Of a DNA stretch of 64,000 bases, positions 1-11,000 are shown in pieces. The stretch's first letter is position 1. Each line of letters opens with the position of its first letter. Made by a program: the position numbers and the translations under genes. This DNA comes from Luscinia megarhynchos. Taxonomy: Eukaryota > Chordata > Aves > Passeriformes > Turdidae. The stretch is taken from contig CM067584.1 of assembly GCA_034336665.1 (NCBI GenBank), positions 1,736,001-1,800,000 of the forward strand. Reading direction: 5' to 3'. The notes under the pieces were generated by a model that had not been told where the DNA came from, did no database searches, and saw nothing but the letters and a program-made list of their open reading frames with translations.

Positions 1-1193
1 TAGGGCGGGTACGGGGGGCTGTAGGCTCCGTTGGCGTAGGGACAGTCCATGGCCTGGGACAGGGGAAGAGCACAGAGAGGAGATGGGACACGGGCAGAGC
101 AGCTCCGGGAAGGAGCACGGGCCCTTCCTGCGGCGTTTCCCCAGGGGTTCCTTCACCCCAGGCTGGTCTGCCCCAGTTTTAGCCTTTCCTGGTCTAACCT
201 GGCTGCACCAGTTCTAACACTGAGCTTCAGCAGGACGGGGAACACTCGAGGAAAGTTCATTTCCCTGCTCATTCTCACACAGACACAATACAAACAGACC
301 AGCTCTGCCAGCAGCATTCAGCTCCCTGAGCTGCAGGTCCTGTGGGTCTCTGCATGGAAGGTCTGCACACCCAGGGCATGTCCAAGGATCTACCTGGATC
401 CATCCCATAACCGATGTGTAGGGAATGTGAGTTTCACCTGACTGCAGATACTGAAGCCTGAATTTCAGGAGCTCAGGGAACGACTCCTGCACCTTTGGGC
501 AAAGCAGCGTTTTGCACCTGAGCTGTACAACCTGCGTGCCGGGGTTTGTGGAAGAGCTGGCCCAGCCCTGATATCCCCAAGGATAAACCAAAATAAACCA
601 AACCAAACCAAACCACACACCAGCCGCGGCTGCTCCCGGCACACGGAATGGGCACAGCGGCCAAAACCCCGCAGATAACGGGTCTGGGGATGCCCAGCCG
701 TGGGATGGGACCGGGGAATGCCCAACCACGGGATCACGGCGCTCCCGGGCCGCTGCATTCCCGGGATCCCACCCGGACACACGAGCCCACGAAGGTCCCC
801 GTGCGCCCGCTCCTCTCTGCCCCGTTACACCGGCGGGGGAGGCTGCGGGAGGGGCCGGGGCTGGGACCGCCCTGCACGCCCGTTACCGGGGCAGGGCCGG
901 GCTGAGCGCTGCCCGCCTGCCCACGGGGCAGAGCCCATCCCGGGGCCGTGCCCACCCCGGGGCAGTGCCCACCCCGAGACAGAGCCTATACCGGGGCCGT
1001 GCTCGTGCCGGGGCAGTGCCCATCCCGGGACAGAGCCCATCCCGGGGCCGTGCCCACCCCGGGGCCGTGCCCACCCCGGGGCCATGCCCATCCCAGGGGC
1101 CGTGCCCGTCCCGGGCCCTGCCCGCCCCCGCCCCGTTACCTGCGCGGCCCCCGCGGGGTGCAGCGGGCACGGCCCGGCCGCGCGGGGCTCCAT
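1..1193 (-). CDS. BAG4: BAG4 (BAG-family co-chaperone), 5' part only, runs off the left edge
   Basis: The reverse strand of 1-53 reads AMDCPYANGAYSPPYPP after a good acceptor (tgtcccag at 61-54). This resembles the tyrosine/proline-rich N-terminal part of BAG4, where the human protein has YTNGAYGPTYPP. A candidate first exon is 1193-1140, starting at an ATG in a strong Kozak context (GGCGGCCATGGAG), coding MEPRAAGPCPLHPAGAAQ and ending at GCGCAG/GTAACG. It is 54 nt, so its phase fits the 1-53 exon. BAG4 binds Hsp70 and is linked to TNF-receptor silencing; the BAG domain itself would lie outside the window. The divergent arrangement with LSM1 is as in human. The first exon is much shorter than in mammals and could be wrong; the 1-53 exon is the firmer part. 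Confidence 0.62.
915..1120. repeat. GC-rich minisatellite in BAG4 intron 1
   Basis: Imperfect tandem copies of about 17 bp resembling CCGTGCCCACCCCGGGG, with variants carrying ATCCC, AGTG or AGAG. The block has few stops in any frame, so it produces long spurious open frames on both strands. Confidence 0.8.
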
Positions 1194-1403
1194 GGCCGCC
1201 GCCGAGGCCCCGCCCCCCGCGCCCCGCGCCCAATCGGCGGCCGCTCCCCGCCCGCGCCGCCCAATCGGCGGCGGCCCCGCGCGCACGGCTGGCGCGGCTT
1301 AAAGGGGCAGCGGCGGGTGGGGCCCGCCCGGCGCGGGCGGTTCCGGGGCGGCGGCGGCGGCGGCGGCGCATGGCGGCGCTTCCGCTGCGGGCGCGGCGGC
1401 ACC
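1194..1403. promoter_or_regulatory. Bidirectional CpG promoter between BAG4 and LSM1
   Basis: The two start codons are 210 bp apart on opposite strands in very CpG-rich DNA. Two copies of CCAATCGGCGGC (CCAAT at 1230-1234 and 1261-1265, 31 bp apart, about three helical turns) are the obvious NF-Y-type sites. There is no convincing TATA box, as usual for housekeeping bidirectional promoters. A polyglycine-like GGC run (about 1350-1368) lies just before the LSM1 start. Confidence 0.7.
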
Positions 1404-3471
1404 ATGAACTACATGCCGGGCACGGCCAGCCTGATCCAGGACATCGACAGTGAGTGCCCCGGGCCCGGCCCGGCCCCCCGTGCCCCGCCCGTGCTGCCCC
1501 GCCGCGGGGTCCCCGCTCCCGCGGCGAGCCGCCGCCCGTGGCGCGGTGCCGGTGCCGCGGGGGCCGTGCCCGACCGCCGCTCTCCTTTCCCGCAGAGAAG
1601 CACCTGGTGCTGCTGCGGGACGGGCGGACGCTGATCGGGTTCCTGCGCAGCATCGACCAGTTCGGTACGGCCGGGCCGGGCCGGGAGCCGGGCAGGGGAC
1701 GGGAGGAGGAGGAGGAGGAGGAAGGAGCCGCGGTGCCTCTTCCCGGTGTGGCTGTGCTGGCGGTTAAACATCTGTGCGGGATCCCCCGGGCCTGGTTCTT
1801 CGCGGGGTTCTCCCGCGCCTGGGATGGCAGCCAGCGCTCCGTGGGCAGAAGCAGCCGGGAGATGTCCCGGCTCTGAGCGAGCGCTCGGTGCTGCCCAGGG
1901 CTTGCAGCAGCAGCGGCGCCATCACCTTCTGTGCCCGGGGGGCTCGGGCTGTGTCGTGTCGGGACCTGCGGGCACCCGGCTCGGGGCCCCCAGCGAGCGA
2001 TGGGGACAGCCAGCACTGCCCGGTGGCACTGGGGACAGCCAGCACCGGCACTGCCCGGTGGCGCTGGGGACAGCCAGCACTGCCCGGTGGCACTGGGGAC
2101 AGCCAGCACTGCCCGGTGGCACTGGGGATAGCCTGCAGCACCGGCACTGCCCGGTGGCTCTGGGGACAGCCAGCACCGGCACTGCCCGGTGGCACTGGGG
2201 ACAGCCAGCACTGGCACTGCCCGGTGGCTCTGGGGACAGCCAGCACCGGCACTGCCCGGTGGCACTGGGGACAGCCAGCACTGCCCGGTGGCACTGGGGA
2301 CAGCCAGCACTGCCCGGTGGCACTGGGGATAGCCTGCAGCACCGGCACTGCCCGGTGGCTCTGGGGACAGCCAGCACCGGCACTGCCCGGTGGCACTGGG
2401 GACAGCCAGCACTGGCACTGCCCGGTGGCTCTGGGGACAGCCAGCACCGGCACTGCCCGGTGGCACTGGGGACAGCCAGCACTGGCACTGCCCGTGGCTC
2501 TGGGGACAGCCAGCACCGGCACTGCCCGGTGGCACTGGGGACAGCCAGCACTGGCACTGCCCGGTGGCACTGGGGATAGCCTGCAGCACCGGCACTGCCC
2601 GGTGGCTCTGGGGACGCTGCTCCGCCAGAATTCACGTGGAACGCCGCTGGTTTTCTCTCTCTCGTTGCTGCAGCAAACCTGGTGTTGCACCAGACTGTGG
2701 AGCGCATCCACGTGGGCAAGAAGTATGGGGACATCCCTCGGGGCATCTTCGTGGTGAGGGGCGAGAACGTGGTACTGCTGGGGGAGATTGTAAGTGCACA
2801 GCTCCTGCTGCAGCCTGGCCCTGAGCTGGGGGTGCCTGTGCTCTGTCTGTCTGTCTGTCTGTCTGAATATCACTGTTCCCTTGGGCTGGAATTGGAGCTG
2901 CCTCCAGGGCCAGCTCAGGCTGAGCCGTCACAGAAACGCCAGCCTGCAGGGCGAGGGTGCCTCCTGCTGCTGTTCTGGGGTGACAGAGCATGAAGAAGAA
3001 TGCAGAGGGAGCTGTGGGGAAGCTCCAGCTTGGGTGGCACTGCTGGAGGGTGGCACTGCTGGAGGGTGGCACTGCTGGAGGGTGGCACTGCTGGCTCTGC
3101 ACCACGGGACCCCATCTGGGGCGGGCTCAGGAAGAGCTGAGCAGCGTTTGGGGTCCCCAGGAGCCCCTTCCCAGGGGGATCCCTGCCACGTCCCCAGCCC
3201 TGGTGCTCCCAGCACCTCCGTCCTGTCACCCCCAGGCTTCGCTGGCCGCCCTGTGCTCCAGGGGTGCTGTGCAGAGCTGAGGGGGCCCTTTCTGCTGCAG
3301 GACCTGGAGAAGGAGAGCGACACCCCTCTGCAGCAGGTGTCCATCGAGGAGATCCTGGAGGAGCAGCGGGTGGAGCAGCAGGCCAGGCAGGAGTCGGAGA
3401 AGCTGAAGGTGCAGGCGCTGAAGGAGCGGGGCCTGGCCGTGCCCCGGGCAGACACTCTGGATGAGTACTGA
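1404..3471 (+). CDS. LSM1: LSM1, subunit of the cytoplasmic Lsm1-7 mRNA-decay ring
   Basis: Four coding exons: 1404-1449, 1596-1664, 2674-2789 and 3301-3471. All have GT-AG borders and matching phases, giving 133 residues, the same length as human LSM1. The start MNYMPGTASLIQDIDKKH and the end RADTLDEY are near-identical to mammals. Exons 1-3 hold the Sm fold (Sm1 around HLVLLRDGRTLIGFLRSIDQF, Sm2 around GIFVVRGENVVLLGEI). Exon 4 is the charged C-terminal helix (EEILEEQRVEQQ) that distinguishes LSM1 from the other Lsm proteins. The ring binds oligoadenylated 3' ends and promotes decapping with PAT1 and DCP2 in P-bodies. Intron 2 is filled by a minisatellite. No coding anomaly is seen. Confidence 0.97.
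1999..2615. repeat. Minisatellite with higher-order structure in LSM1 intron 2
   Basis: Units of about 29-35 bp built on GTGGCACTGGGGACAGCCAG with CACTGCCCG spacers. A diagnostic variant, GGGGATAGCCTGCAGC, occurs at about 2124, 2325 and 2572, so blocks of about 200-250 bp were copied as a whole. The array has few stops, which explains a 570-codon spurious frame on the reverse strand. Confidence 0.92.
3033..3094. repeat. Short tandem repeat, LSM1 intron 3
   Basis: About four copies of a 16-17 bp unit, GGTGGCACTGCTGGAG. It is short and nearly perfect. Confidence 0.85.
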
Positions 3472-3733
3472 GGCTGCTGCAGGGCCAGGGCTGCTCCAGG
3501 AGCCACACGTCCCCTCGGGAAGGCGGGCTGCATGGTCAGGTTGTTTGTTCCATGGTGCTGGTAACTGTACACAAATCATGCCTTTGGTCTCCTTCTGGAG
3601 AAGGAGACGAGGAGGGCCCAGCGCACTGGGAGTGCTGCAAGCATTTCTGTTTGGGAGGCAAATCACTGCTCCTTCTGTTTGTTTGCTTTTTCCTCCTCAC
3701 ATGACTCTGGGTGAGAGTTTTCCTTGACATGTA

Positions 3734-3739
3734 AATAAA
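3734..3739 (+). promoter_or_regulatory. LSM1 poly(A) signal
   Basis: AATAAA 263 nt after the LSM1 stop, in a T-rich 3' UTR, so a cleavage site near 3755 is likely. A second AATAAA at 4407-4412 could serve a longer transcript. Confidence 0.7.
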
Positions 3740-3755
3740 TCCTTGACCTTAGCTC

Positions 3756-5960
3756 GATGTTTTCCGGCATTCTGGTGCTGGCAGTTCCTCCTTTCTCAGG
3801 CCAGCCCTTGTCCCTCCGTGTGCTGTGCAGGGACAGGTGGGACCCCTGCTCCAGCCACGGGCTGGGCTCACTCCCAGGGAATGCTGGAGCCCGTGGCAAG
3901 ATCCTGCTCTGGGATGGGGAGCAGAACCCGGGTACCCCTGTACCCCAACAAGGACTATCCGCCCCCCAGCCAGGCTGTGCCCACTAATTACCAGCTGAGC
4001 CCACTAATTACCTGCTGGTGAAGAGCTGCTGGACCTGGACACCGCAGAGTCCGGACTCCAGCCCTTCCTCAGCTCGGTGCTGGGTGGGGTTGGAGAGTCC
4101 TTTGGCCCGGGAGTGTCCCGGCCCTTCCCAGCTGGGAGAGCCCTGGGTGTGGCCAGGGGAGGGCAAACCTGGGCAGGGGCAATCCCTGCGGAGCCTCAGC
4201 CCCATGCTGGGGCAGGACGAGCCCAGCTCTGCCTGCTGGGGCTGAGCACAGCTGTCCTGGGGAGCTGGCAGCTGCTGTGGCCAGCACTGGCCCCTTCTCA
4301 CTGGCCCAGAGACCCATTCCTGCCCCACTGGGCTTGAGTGGGTGCTGTGGGTTTGGGGGTTCCAGAGGTTTAAACGAGGAAATGCGATCTCTTTCTAACA
4401 GAATTCAATAAAAAGCATTTATGAAGCTGGCTGCTGTGGCTGGAAGATCTCTGGCAGGAGCGGGATGGCTCTTTGGGGGAATCATCAGGGCCAAAATGGA
4501 CCTGCTCCTGCTGCTCTTGAGCCTGTTATCTTATCAGGTCGGGTGTGACCCTGTGGGCACCGGGGCTGTGGTTTGTCTGTGCTCTCCAAATAGCTCCAGG
4601 GCAGCCTTGGAACGGGGGGACACCCCCCTGGCTGTGCTGCAGGAGGGACAGGGTCACCCCACAGAGCTGCCCCCTGCAGTGGGAACGGGGCTGGAGGAGG
4701 GAATGTTCTCCTGAGGTGGGATCCTCAGGGCCCTTGGGTCCCTCAGCCTCGAGGCCCTGGTGCGTCTCCAGTGCCTTTGGTTGGCAGAATTCTGGTTTTG
4801 CACATTTGGGGATGTCTGTGCTCCCAGCCCCATTAAGTGACTGCAGGTGGAGCTGCATGGTGGCTGTGCAGGAGCTGGGGGGGCTGTGGGGCTGGGCTGT
4901 CCTGGTTAACCAGATCCCCCAAGGGCTCTGGGGGCCTTTTTGGGGTCTGTGTCCTGCTCTGGGGACTGGTCACCTGCAGCATTTCCTCCCGGGCTGTGCC
5001 TGTGTCCCCTCCTGAGGGCACAGATGGGCTGTGTTCCCCCCAGCCTGAGCCAGAGGGGTGGCTCTGCTTGGGATGTTTTGTTTTTCCTCACAAACAGCCG
5101 TGTGTCCTTGTGGGAGGCCTTGTGCTGGGAGCTGCTGCTCCATCTGGGTTTTGGCAGCCAGGGGCTCCCTGGGGCCGTGTCCCCCTCGCTCTCAGGGCTG
5201 GGGCAGTGCACAGCGTTGGGTGTCTGGTGTCCCCAAGCACCCAGACCCGTCAGTGCTCTGTGCTGGGCACTCCTGGCTGTGGCTCAGCAATTTCTGGGTT
5301 CCTCTCCCTGCTGGGTGCAGCCCAGACATGGGGATGGCTGTGCCCTGACCCGGGAATCGCATTGTGTGGGCATGGCTGCACAGAGCAGCTCCCAGCACGC
5401 GTTTTGGGAAGGGACAGTGCAGCTTCTGGCTTGCTCCCTGGTCCCTGCAGCACCTCCCTGTCACCCCGCACTGCTGCCCTCAGCAGGAGCTGTTTTCTGG
5501 CTCACAGTGGAGAATGGCAGCCCTGGCACGAGAGGAGCACCCTGGGGAGCAGCAGGACCATTCTGGATGGCAGGTGGGACTCAAACCATCTGGGGAAGGC
5601 TGGGGGGACCAGGGGGCTCAGTCGGGGGGTGACCTGCCCCTGGGCCAAGCTGATGAAATGGGAGGAAGGTCAGGCTTCCTGCAGGAGGGGGCAGGGCTGA
5701 CGTCAAAGGAAGCAGCTGTAATTCACAGGTTCCTGGGAGTGCTGCTCTCCAGGCCGTAATTCATCCAGAAATGTCATTTCAGCCTTGAGTGTTATCACTG
5801 CACTGCACTGCTGGGCAGATAACAGGGCCTGGGGAGCAGGGGGGCTTGGGCTCAGCAGCCCAAATGTTTAATATTCAGCGTTCCACGGGCTGTCCTGGTT
5901 CCTGTGCTCGGCCTGTGCTGTGAGGTGGTGTGGTTATCCCTCACTGTCCATTGTCTCCCA
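3756..5960. other. Intergenic DNA between LSM1 and the CR1 end
   Basis: GC-rich, mostly unique sequence. No open frame here has codon structure, splice sites or a protein match that I recognise, and no RNA gene is apparent. The second AATAAA (4407-4412) is the only plausible functional signal. Confidence 0.5.
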
Positions 5961-5964
5961 CCAA

Positions 5965-6027
5965 AGGCTGGACTCCATCACCTTGGAGGTCTTTTCCAGC
6001 CCTAACGACTGTGTGACACTGCGCTGA
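5965..6027 (+). mobile_element. CR1 LINE 3'-end fragment
   Basis: The stretch GGACTCCATCACCTTGGAGG, then TCTTTTCCAGCCCTAACGAC, matches the conserved 3' end of avian CR1 elements in sense orientation. Those usually read TTGGAGGTCTTTTCCAACCT and end in ATTCTGTG-type octamers; here the tail is GACTGTGTGACACTGC. It runs straight into the next array. It is only about 60 bp, so the subfamily cannot be told. Confidence 0.75.
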
Positions 6028-6972
6028 CCTACACCTGCACCCACACCTGTACCCGCACCCACACCTGTACCCGCACCCACACCTGTACCCGCACCCACAC
6101 CTGTACCAGCACCCACACCTGTACCCGGACCCACACCTGTACCCGCACCCACACCTGTACCCGCACTCCACACCTTTACCTCGCACCCACACCTGTACCT
6201 GCACCCACACCTGCACCCACACCTGTACCTGCACCCACACCTGCACCCACACCTGTACCTGCACCCCACACCTGTACCTCAAGCACTCCACACCTGTACC
6301 CGCACCCCACACCTGTACCCGCACTCCACACCTGTACCTCGGCATTCCACACCTGTACCCCGGACCCACACCTGTACCCACACCTGTACCAGCACCCACA
6401 CCTGTACCTGCACCCACACCTGTACCTGTACCCCCACCTGTACCTGCACCCACATCTGTACCTGTACCCCCACCTGTACCTGCACCCACACCTGTACCTG
6501 TACCCCCCACCTGTACCTGCACCCACACCTGTACCCGCACTCCACACCTGTACCTGTACCCCCACCTGTACCCGGACCCACACCTGTACCCGCACTCCAC
6601 ACCTGTACCCGCACCACACCTGTACCCGCACCCACACCTGTACCTGCTCCCACACCTGTACCCACACCTGTACCCGCTCCCACACCTGTACCCACACCTG
6701 TACCCGCACCCACACCTGTACCTGCACCCACACCTGTACCTGCACCCACACCTGTACCCGCCCCACACCTGTACCTGCACCCACACCTGTACCTGCACCT
6801 GCACCTGTACCTGCACCCACACCTGTACCTGCACCCACACCTGTACCTGCACCCACACCTGTACCCACACCTGTACCCACACCTGTACCCACACCTGTAC
6901 CTGCACCTGTACCTGCACCCACACCTGTACCCGGACCCACACCTGTACCTGCACCCACACCTGCACTCCACA
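6028..6972. repeat. CACACCTGTAC minisatellite upstream of STAR
   Basis: About 50 or more tandem copies of an 11-18 bp unit, CACACCTGTACCNGCACC. Variants have CCGGA, CCTGT or CTCC spacers and one-base insertions that shift the frame. Every unit contains the E-box CACCTG. The core is the same as in the array at 50.5-52.9 kb. Confidence 0.95.
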
Positions 6973-7019
6973 CCTGTCCCCTGCACCTGCAGCCGGGTCC
7001 CGCCCGCCTCAAGTGCTGC

Positions 7020-7805
7020 CCCCAGCCCTGCGCGCCCCCCAGTCCCGTACACTCCCAGCCCCTGCACACTCCCAGCCCTGCACCCACACCTGCAGCCCCT
7101 GCACCTGCCCCCAGCCCCTGCACACTCCCAGTCCCGCACACCCCAGTCCCGCACACTCCCGCAGCTCCTGCACACTTCCCAGCCCCGCGCCTGCTCCCAG
7201 CCCCTGCACACCTCCCGGCCCTGCAAGTGCCCCCCAGCCCTGCACACTCCCCAGCCCCGCACGCTCCCCAGCCCCGCACACTCCCAGTCCCGCACACTCC
7301 CAGTCCCGCACACTCCCAGCCCCGCACACTCCCAGCCCCGCGCGCCCCTCAGCCCCGCACACTCCCAGCCCCGCACGCTCCCAGCCCCGCACACTCCCAG
7401 TCCCGCACACTCCCAGCCCCTGCACACTCCCAGCCCCTGCGCGCCCCCAGCCCCGCACACTCCCAGCCCCGCGACGCCCCCAGCCCCGCACACTCCCAGT
7501 CCCGCACACTCCCAGTCCCGCACGCTCCCAGCCCCGCACGCTCCCAGCCCCGCACACTCCCAGTCCCGCACACTCCCAGCCCCGCACACTCCCAGCCCCG
7601 CGCGCTCCCAGCCCCGCACACTCCCGGCCCCGCGCGCTCCCGGCCCCGCGCGCTCCCGGCCCCGCGCGCTCCCGGCCCCGCACACTCCCAGCCCCGCGCG
7701 CTCCCGGCCCCGCGCGCTCCCGGCCCCGCACGCTCCCAGCCCCGCGCGCTCCCGGCCCCGCGCGCTCCCGGCCCCGCGCGCTCCCGGCCCCGCGCGCTCC
7801 CCGCT
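7020..7805. repeat. CCGCACACTCCCAGCC minisatellite upstream of STAR
   Basis: About 45-50 copies of a roughly 15-16 bp unit, CCGCACACTCCCAGCC. They drift to CCGCGCGCTCCCGGCC in the right half (7620-7800), where the CpG content rises. The array stops abruptly at the STAR promoter. Confidence 0.95.
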
Positions 7806-7935
7806 GGTGCGTCGGAGCCGGGCTGGCCTTGGCCCGGCCCGCAGTGACGGCTCTTATCTCCCGGCTGACGCCGCAGGATCCTTCAGCCCCGGCTACTTAA
7901 GGCCGTGCGCGGCGGGGCCGGGGCAGAGCAGCGCA
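7806..7935 (+). promoter_or_regulatory. STAR proximal promoter
   Basis: Three elements lie in the order known from mammalian STAR promoters. The first is a perfect SF-1 type site on the reverse strand (CCAAGGCCA, 7832-7824, fitting YCAAGGYCA). The second is a GATA site (CTTATC, 7853-7858). The third is a TATA-like ACTTAAGGC (about 7895-7903), where the human gene has ATTTAAGGC. TGACGG at about 7845 could be a CRE half-site. Transcription would start near 7925, in front of the (GGAC)n run. SF-1, GATA-4 and cAMP control is established for this gene; its operation here is inferred from the motifs. Confidence 0.68.
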
Positions 7936-8010
7936 CGGACGGACGGACGGACGGACACCGAGCCACCCCTGCAGCCACTGCCCAGCCCGCGGCTCCGACC
8001 CCGCACAGAG

Positions 8011-11000
8011 ATGCTGCCAGCCACGTCCAAGCTCTGCGCTGCCATCTCCTACCGCCACCTGCGCAACATGACCGGTGAGTCCCGCCCGGGCTGGGGCAGC
8101 CCCTGCGCGGCTGTGCGGGACAGGACAGGGCTGGGGCAGCTCCTGTTTGGGACAGGGCAGGGCTGGGGCAGCTCCTGTTTGGGACAGGACAGGGCTGGGG
8201 CAGCCCCTGTTTGGGACAGGACAGGGCTGGGGCAGCCCCTGTTTGGGACAGGGCAGGGCTGGGACAGCTCCTGTTTGGGACAGGACAGGGCTGGAGCAGC
8301 TCCTGTTCGGGACAGGACAGGGCTGGGGCAGCCCCTGCCCGGGACAGGACAGGGCTGGAGGAGCCCCTGCCCGGGACAGGACAGAGTTGGAGCAGCTCCT
8401 GTTTGGGACAGGACAGGGCTGGGGCAGCTCCTGTTTGGGACAGGACAGAGTTGGAGCAGCCCCTGCCCGGCTGTTTGGAGCTTGGTGATTCTCTCTGAGT
8501 GAGAGTTTCGGACAAAAGTTTATTAGAGAAGCTCCTGTTGAGTCACAGGCTCCAGAAAGGATCCTCTTTCTTTCTAAACTCCTCAGAGTGGTGCTGGGGC
8601 CTCAGGGATGTTCTCCCCACTCTGCAGCATGTTGGATTCTGGAATTTACTGTCCCTTTTTGCCACTAGACCTGTCACAGGCTGGCTCATGGCGCTGTGAC
8701 CAGCTCTGGGTCCCACTCCCTCTGGCTGGGAGGGTTTTGTACCCCTGTGCTCCATTTCCATGCTCTTTCCTGGCACCTGCATGATGCTCCTCGGTTTTTT
8801 TTTTACTGCTGCGTGACTCAGGGCTGGAGCCAAGCTCAGGATTGCTTGGGACAGCCATGCCAGGGCAGTGTGATGGCAGCCAGCTCTCCCTGTGCCTGCA
8901 GGGTCACCGAGATGGGGACAGCAGGGACTTTTCCGTGCTGTGTGTCTAGACTGGGGAAAAGCCCAGTTTGAGGGCAAGGCCTGGGCAGTGTGGTGCCGGT
9001 GGGTGACGTGCTCTGTCTCTCCCCCAGGGCTGAGGAGACAAGCTGCTGTGGCCATCAGCCAGGAGCTGAGCAGGCTGGCCAGCCACAGCCCAGGAGCCAG
9101 CGCCTGGATCCACCAGGTGCGCAGGAGGAGCTCCTTGCTCAGTAAGTGACCCCTGAGGGGTCTGTTCCTTCCTGCTGGGGGGAGGTTATCACAGGCTGGG
9201 GAAAACCTGCTGGAGGGTGGGCTGTGCTCCTGCTGAACCAAAGGCAGAGTGGGAACTGGGTTTAATCCCATCCCCTGGGCGCAGAGAAGGGTATTTGGTG
9301 TGGCTAAAGCTCATCCGGCACATACACTGTCCTTGCACTCAGCCCTGCCTTTGTCTGGTGCTGGCAGGCTCAAGGCTGGAAGAGAAACCCTTCAGTGAGA
9401 TGGAAATGTCTTACATCAAGCAAGGAGAGGAAGCCCTGCAGAAATCCCTCAGAATCCTGGAGGACCAGGACGACTGGAAGACGGAGACGGTGGCGGTGGG
9501 TGCTGTGCCCTGCGGCGCTGCCTCGCAGCCCTGCTGTGAGCAGCCCTGGGGTAACTCTGCCGTCCCCCCGCAGGGGAACGGAGACAAAGTGCTGAGCAAG
9601 GTGCTGCCCGGCGTGGGGAAGGTGTTCCGGCTGGAGGTGGTGGTGGAGCAGCCCCTGGACACGGTGTACGGAGAGCTGGTGGACAACATGGAGCAGATGG
9701 GAGACTGGAACCCCAACGTCAAAGAAGTCAGGGTAGGAAATGTGTGTCAGACCTGTCACCGTCAGCCTGTGGCCTCTCCATTTCCTGCTGCAGGTGTAGA
9801 GGAGGTTTTGCAGTATCTGTGTTGCTGCTGTAACAGAGGCAAGTTTGGAGCAGTTTCTGTGTGACTAAGGCACTTTCCTGCAAGGAGCAGCCAGTTCTGC
9901 TGGGAATGGGGGCTGATCTGGGGAAGAAATAGCCCCAAGGCACAAGGAGTCAGAGAAGCATTAAGGGAATAGCTTTTCACTCAGGAACTGGAAACAGTTC
10001 TGCACCTGGGGGCGAGAAGTATTTGGAATTACTGTCACTGTGAACACCATGACCCTGTATCTGAACACCTGGTAACCTCACAGCTCTAGCTGTGCTTGTA
10101 GCAAACACTTCAAATTGAAGCTTCAATTCCAAACTGCAGATTCTGGAGAAGATAGGGAAGGACACGGTGATCACCCACGAGAAGGCGGCCGCCCCCCCCG
10201 GGAACATCGTGGGGCCGCGGGACTTCGTGAGCGTGCGGTGCGCCAAGAGGCGGGGCTCCACCTGCGTGCTGGCCGGGATGAGCACGACCTACGGGGCCAT
10301 GCCCGAGCAGGAGGGCTTCGTCAGGTACCGTGGGGGCAGTTCTGTGTGAGCAGGGCTTCATCAGGTGCTGTGGGGGCAGTTCTGTGTGTGCAGGGGTTCC
10401 TCAGGTACTGCTGGGTGAGCTCTGTGTGTGCAGGAGGGTTCATCAGGTGCTGCTGGGTGAGCTCTGTGTGTGAGTTTTTACTCACAGGGTTTTTCTACGG
10501 GCTGAGTCGCTGTTTCTATGGGACAGCAGGAGCTGCTGTAGGAACCCCAAACCCCAAAGTGCATTTTTGAGGCTGAAAAGTCCAGGTTTGGCTCTGAGCT
10601 GGGTCTCTCCCCCCCGCCAGGGCTGAGAACGGTCCCACCTGCATGGTGCTGCGCCCGCTGCCCGGCAGCCCCTCCCAGACCCGGCTCACCTGGCTGCTCA
10701 GCATCGACCTCAAGGTACCCGGGCTGGGGCGGTTCTGCCCCGGGGGAGGCGGTTCTGCCCCTGGGGAGGCGGTTTTGCCCCGGGGGGCGGTTCTGCCCCG
10801 GGGGAGGCGGTTCTGCCCCGGGGGAGGCGGTTCTGCCCCGGGGGGAGGCTGTTCTGCCCCCGGGGGAGGCTGTTCTGCCCCGAGGGGGAGGCGGTTCTGC
10901 CCCGGGAGGCGGTTCTGCCCCCGGGGGAGGCGGTTCTGCTCCTGGAGGAGGCGGTTCTGCCCCGGGGGAGGCGGTTCTGCCCCGGGGGGAGGCGGTTCTG

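Noticed and set aside
883..2595. 570-codon reverse-strand frame across the LSM1 promoter and intron
   Set aside because: It cycles through GC-rich minisatellite units, crosses real LSM1 exons on the other strand, and has no domain.
5941..7731. Several long reverse-strand frames rich in Gly-Val-Cys-Tyr
   Set aside because: They are translations of the CACACCTGTAC and CCGCACACTCCCAGCC arrays; the sequence just repeats the unit.
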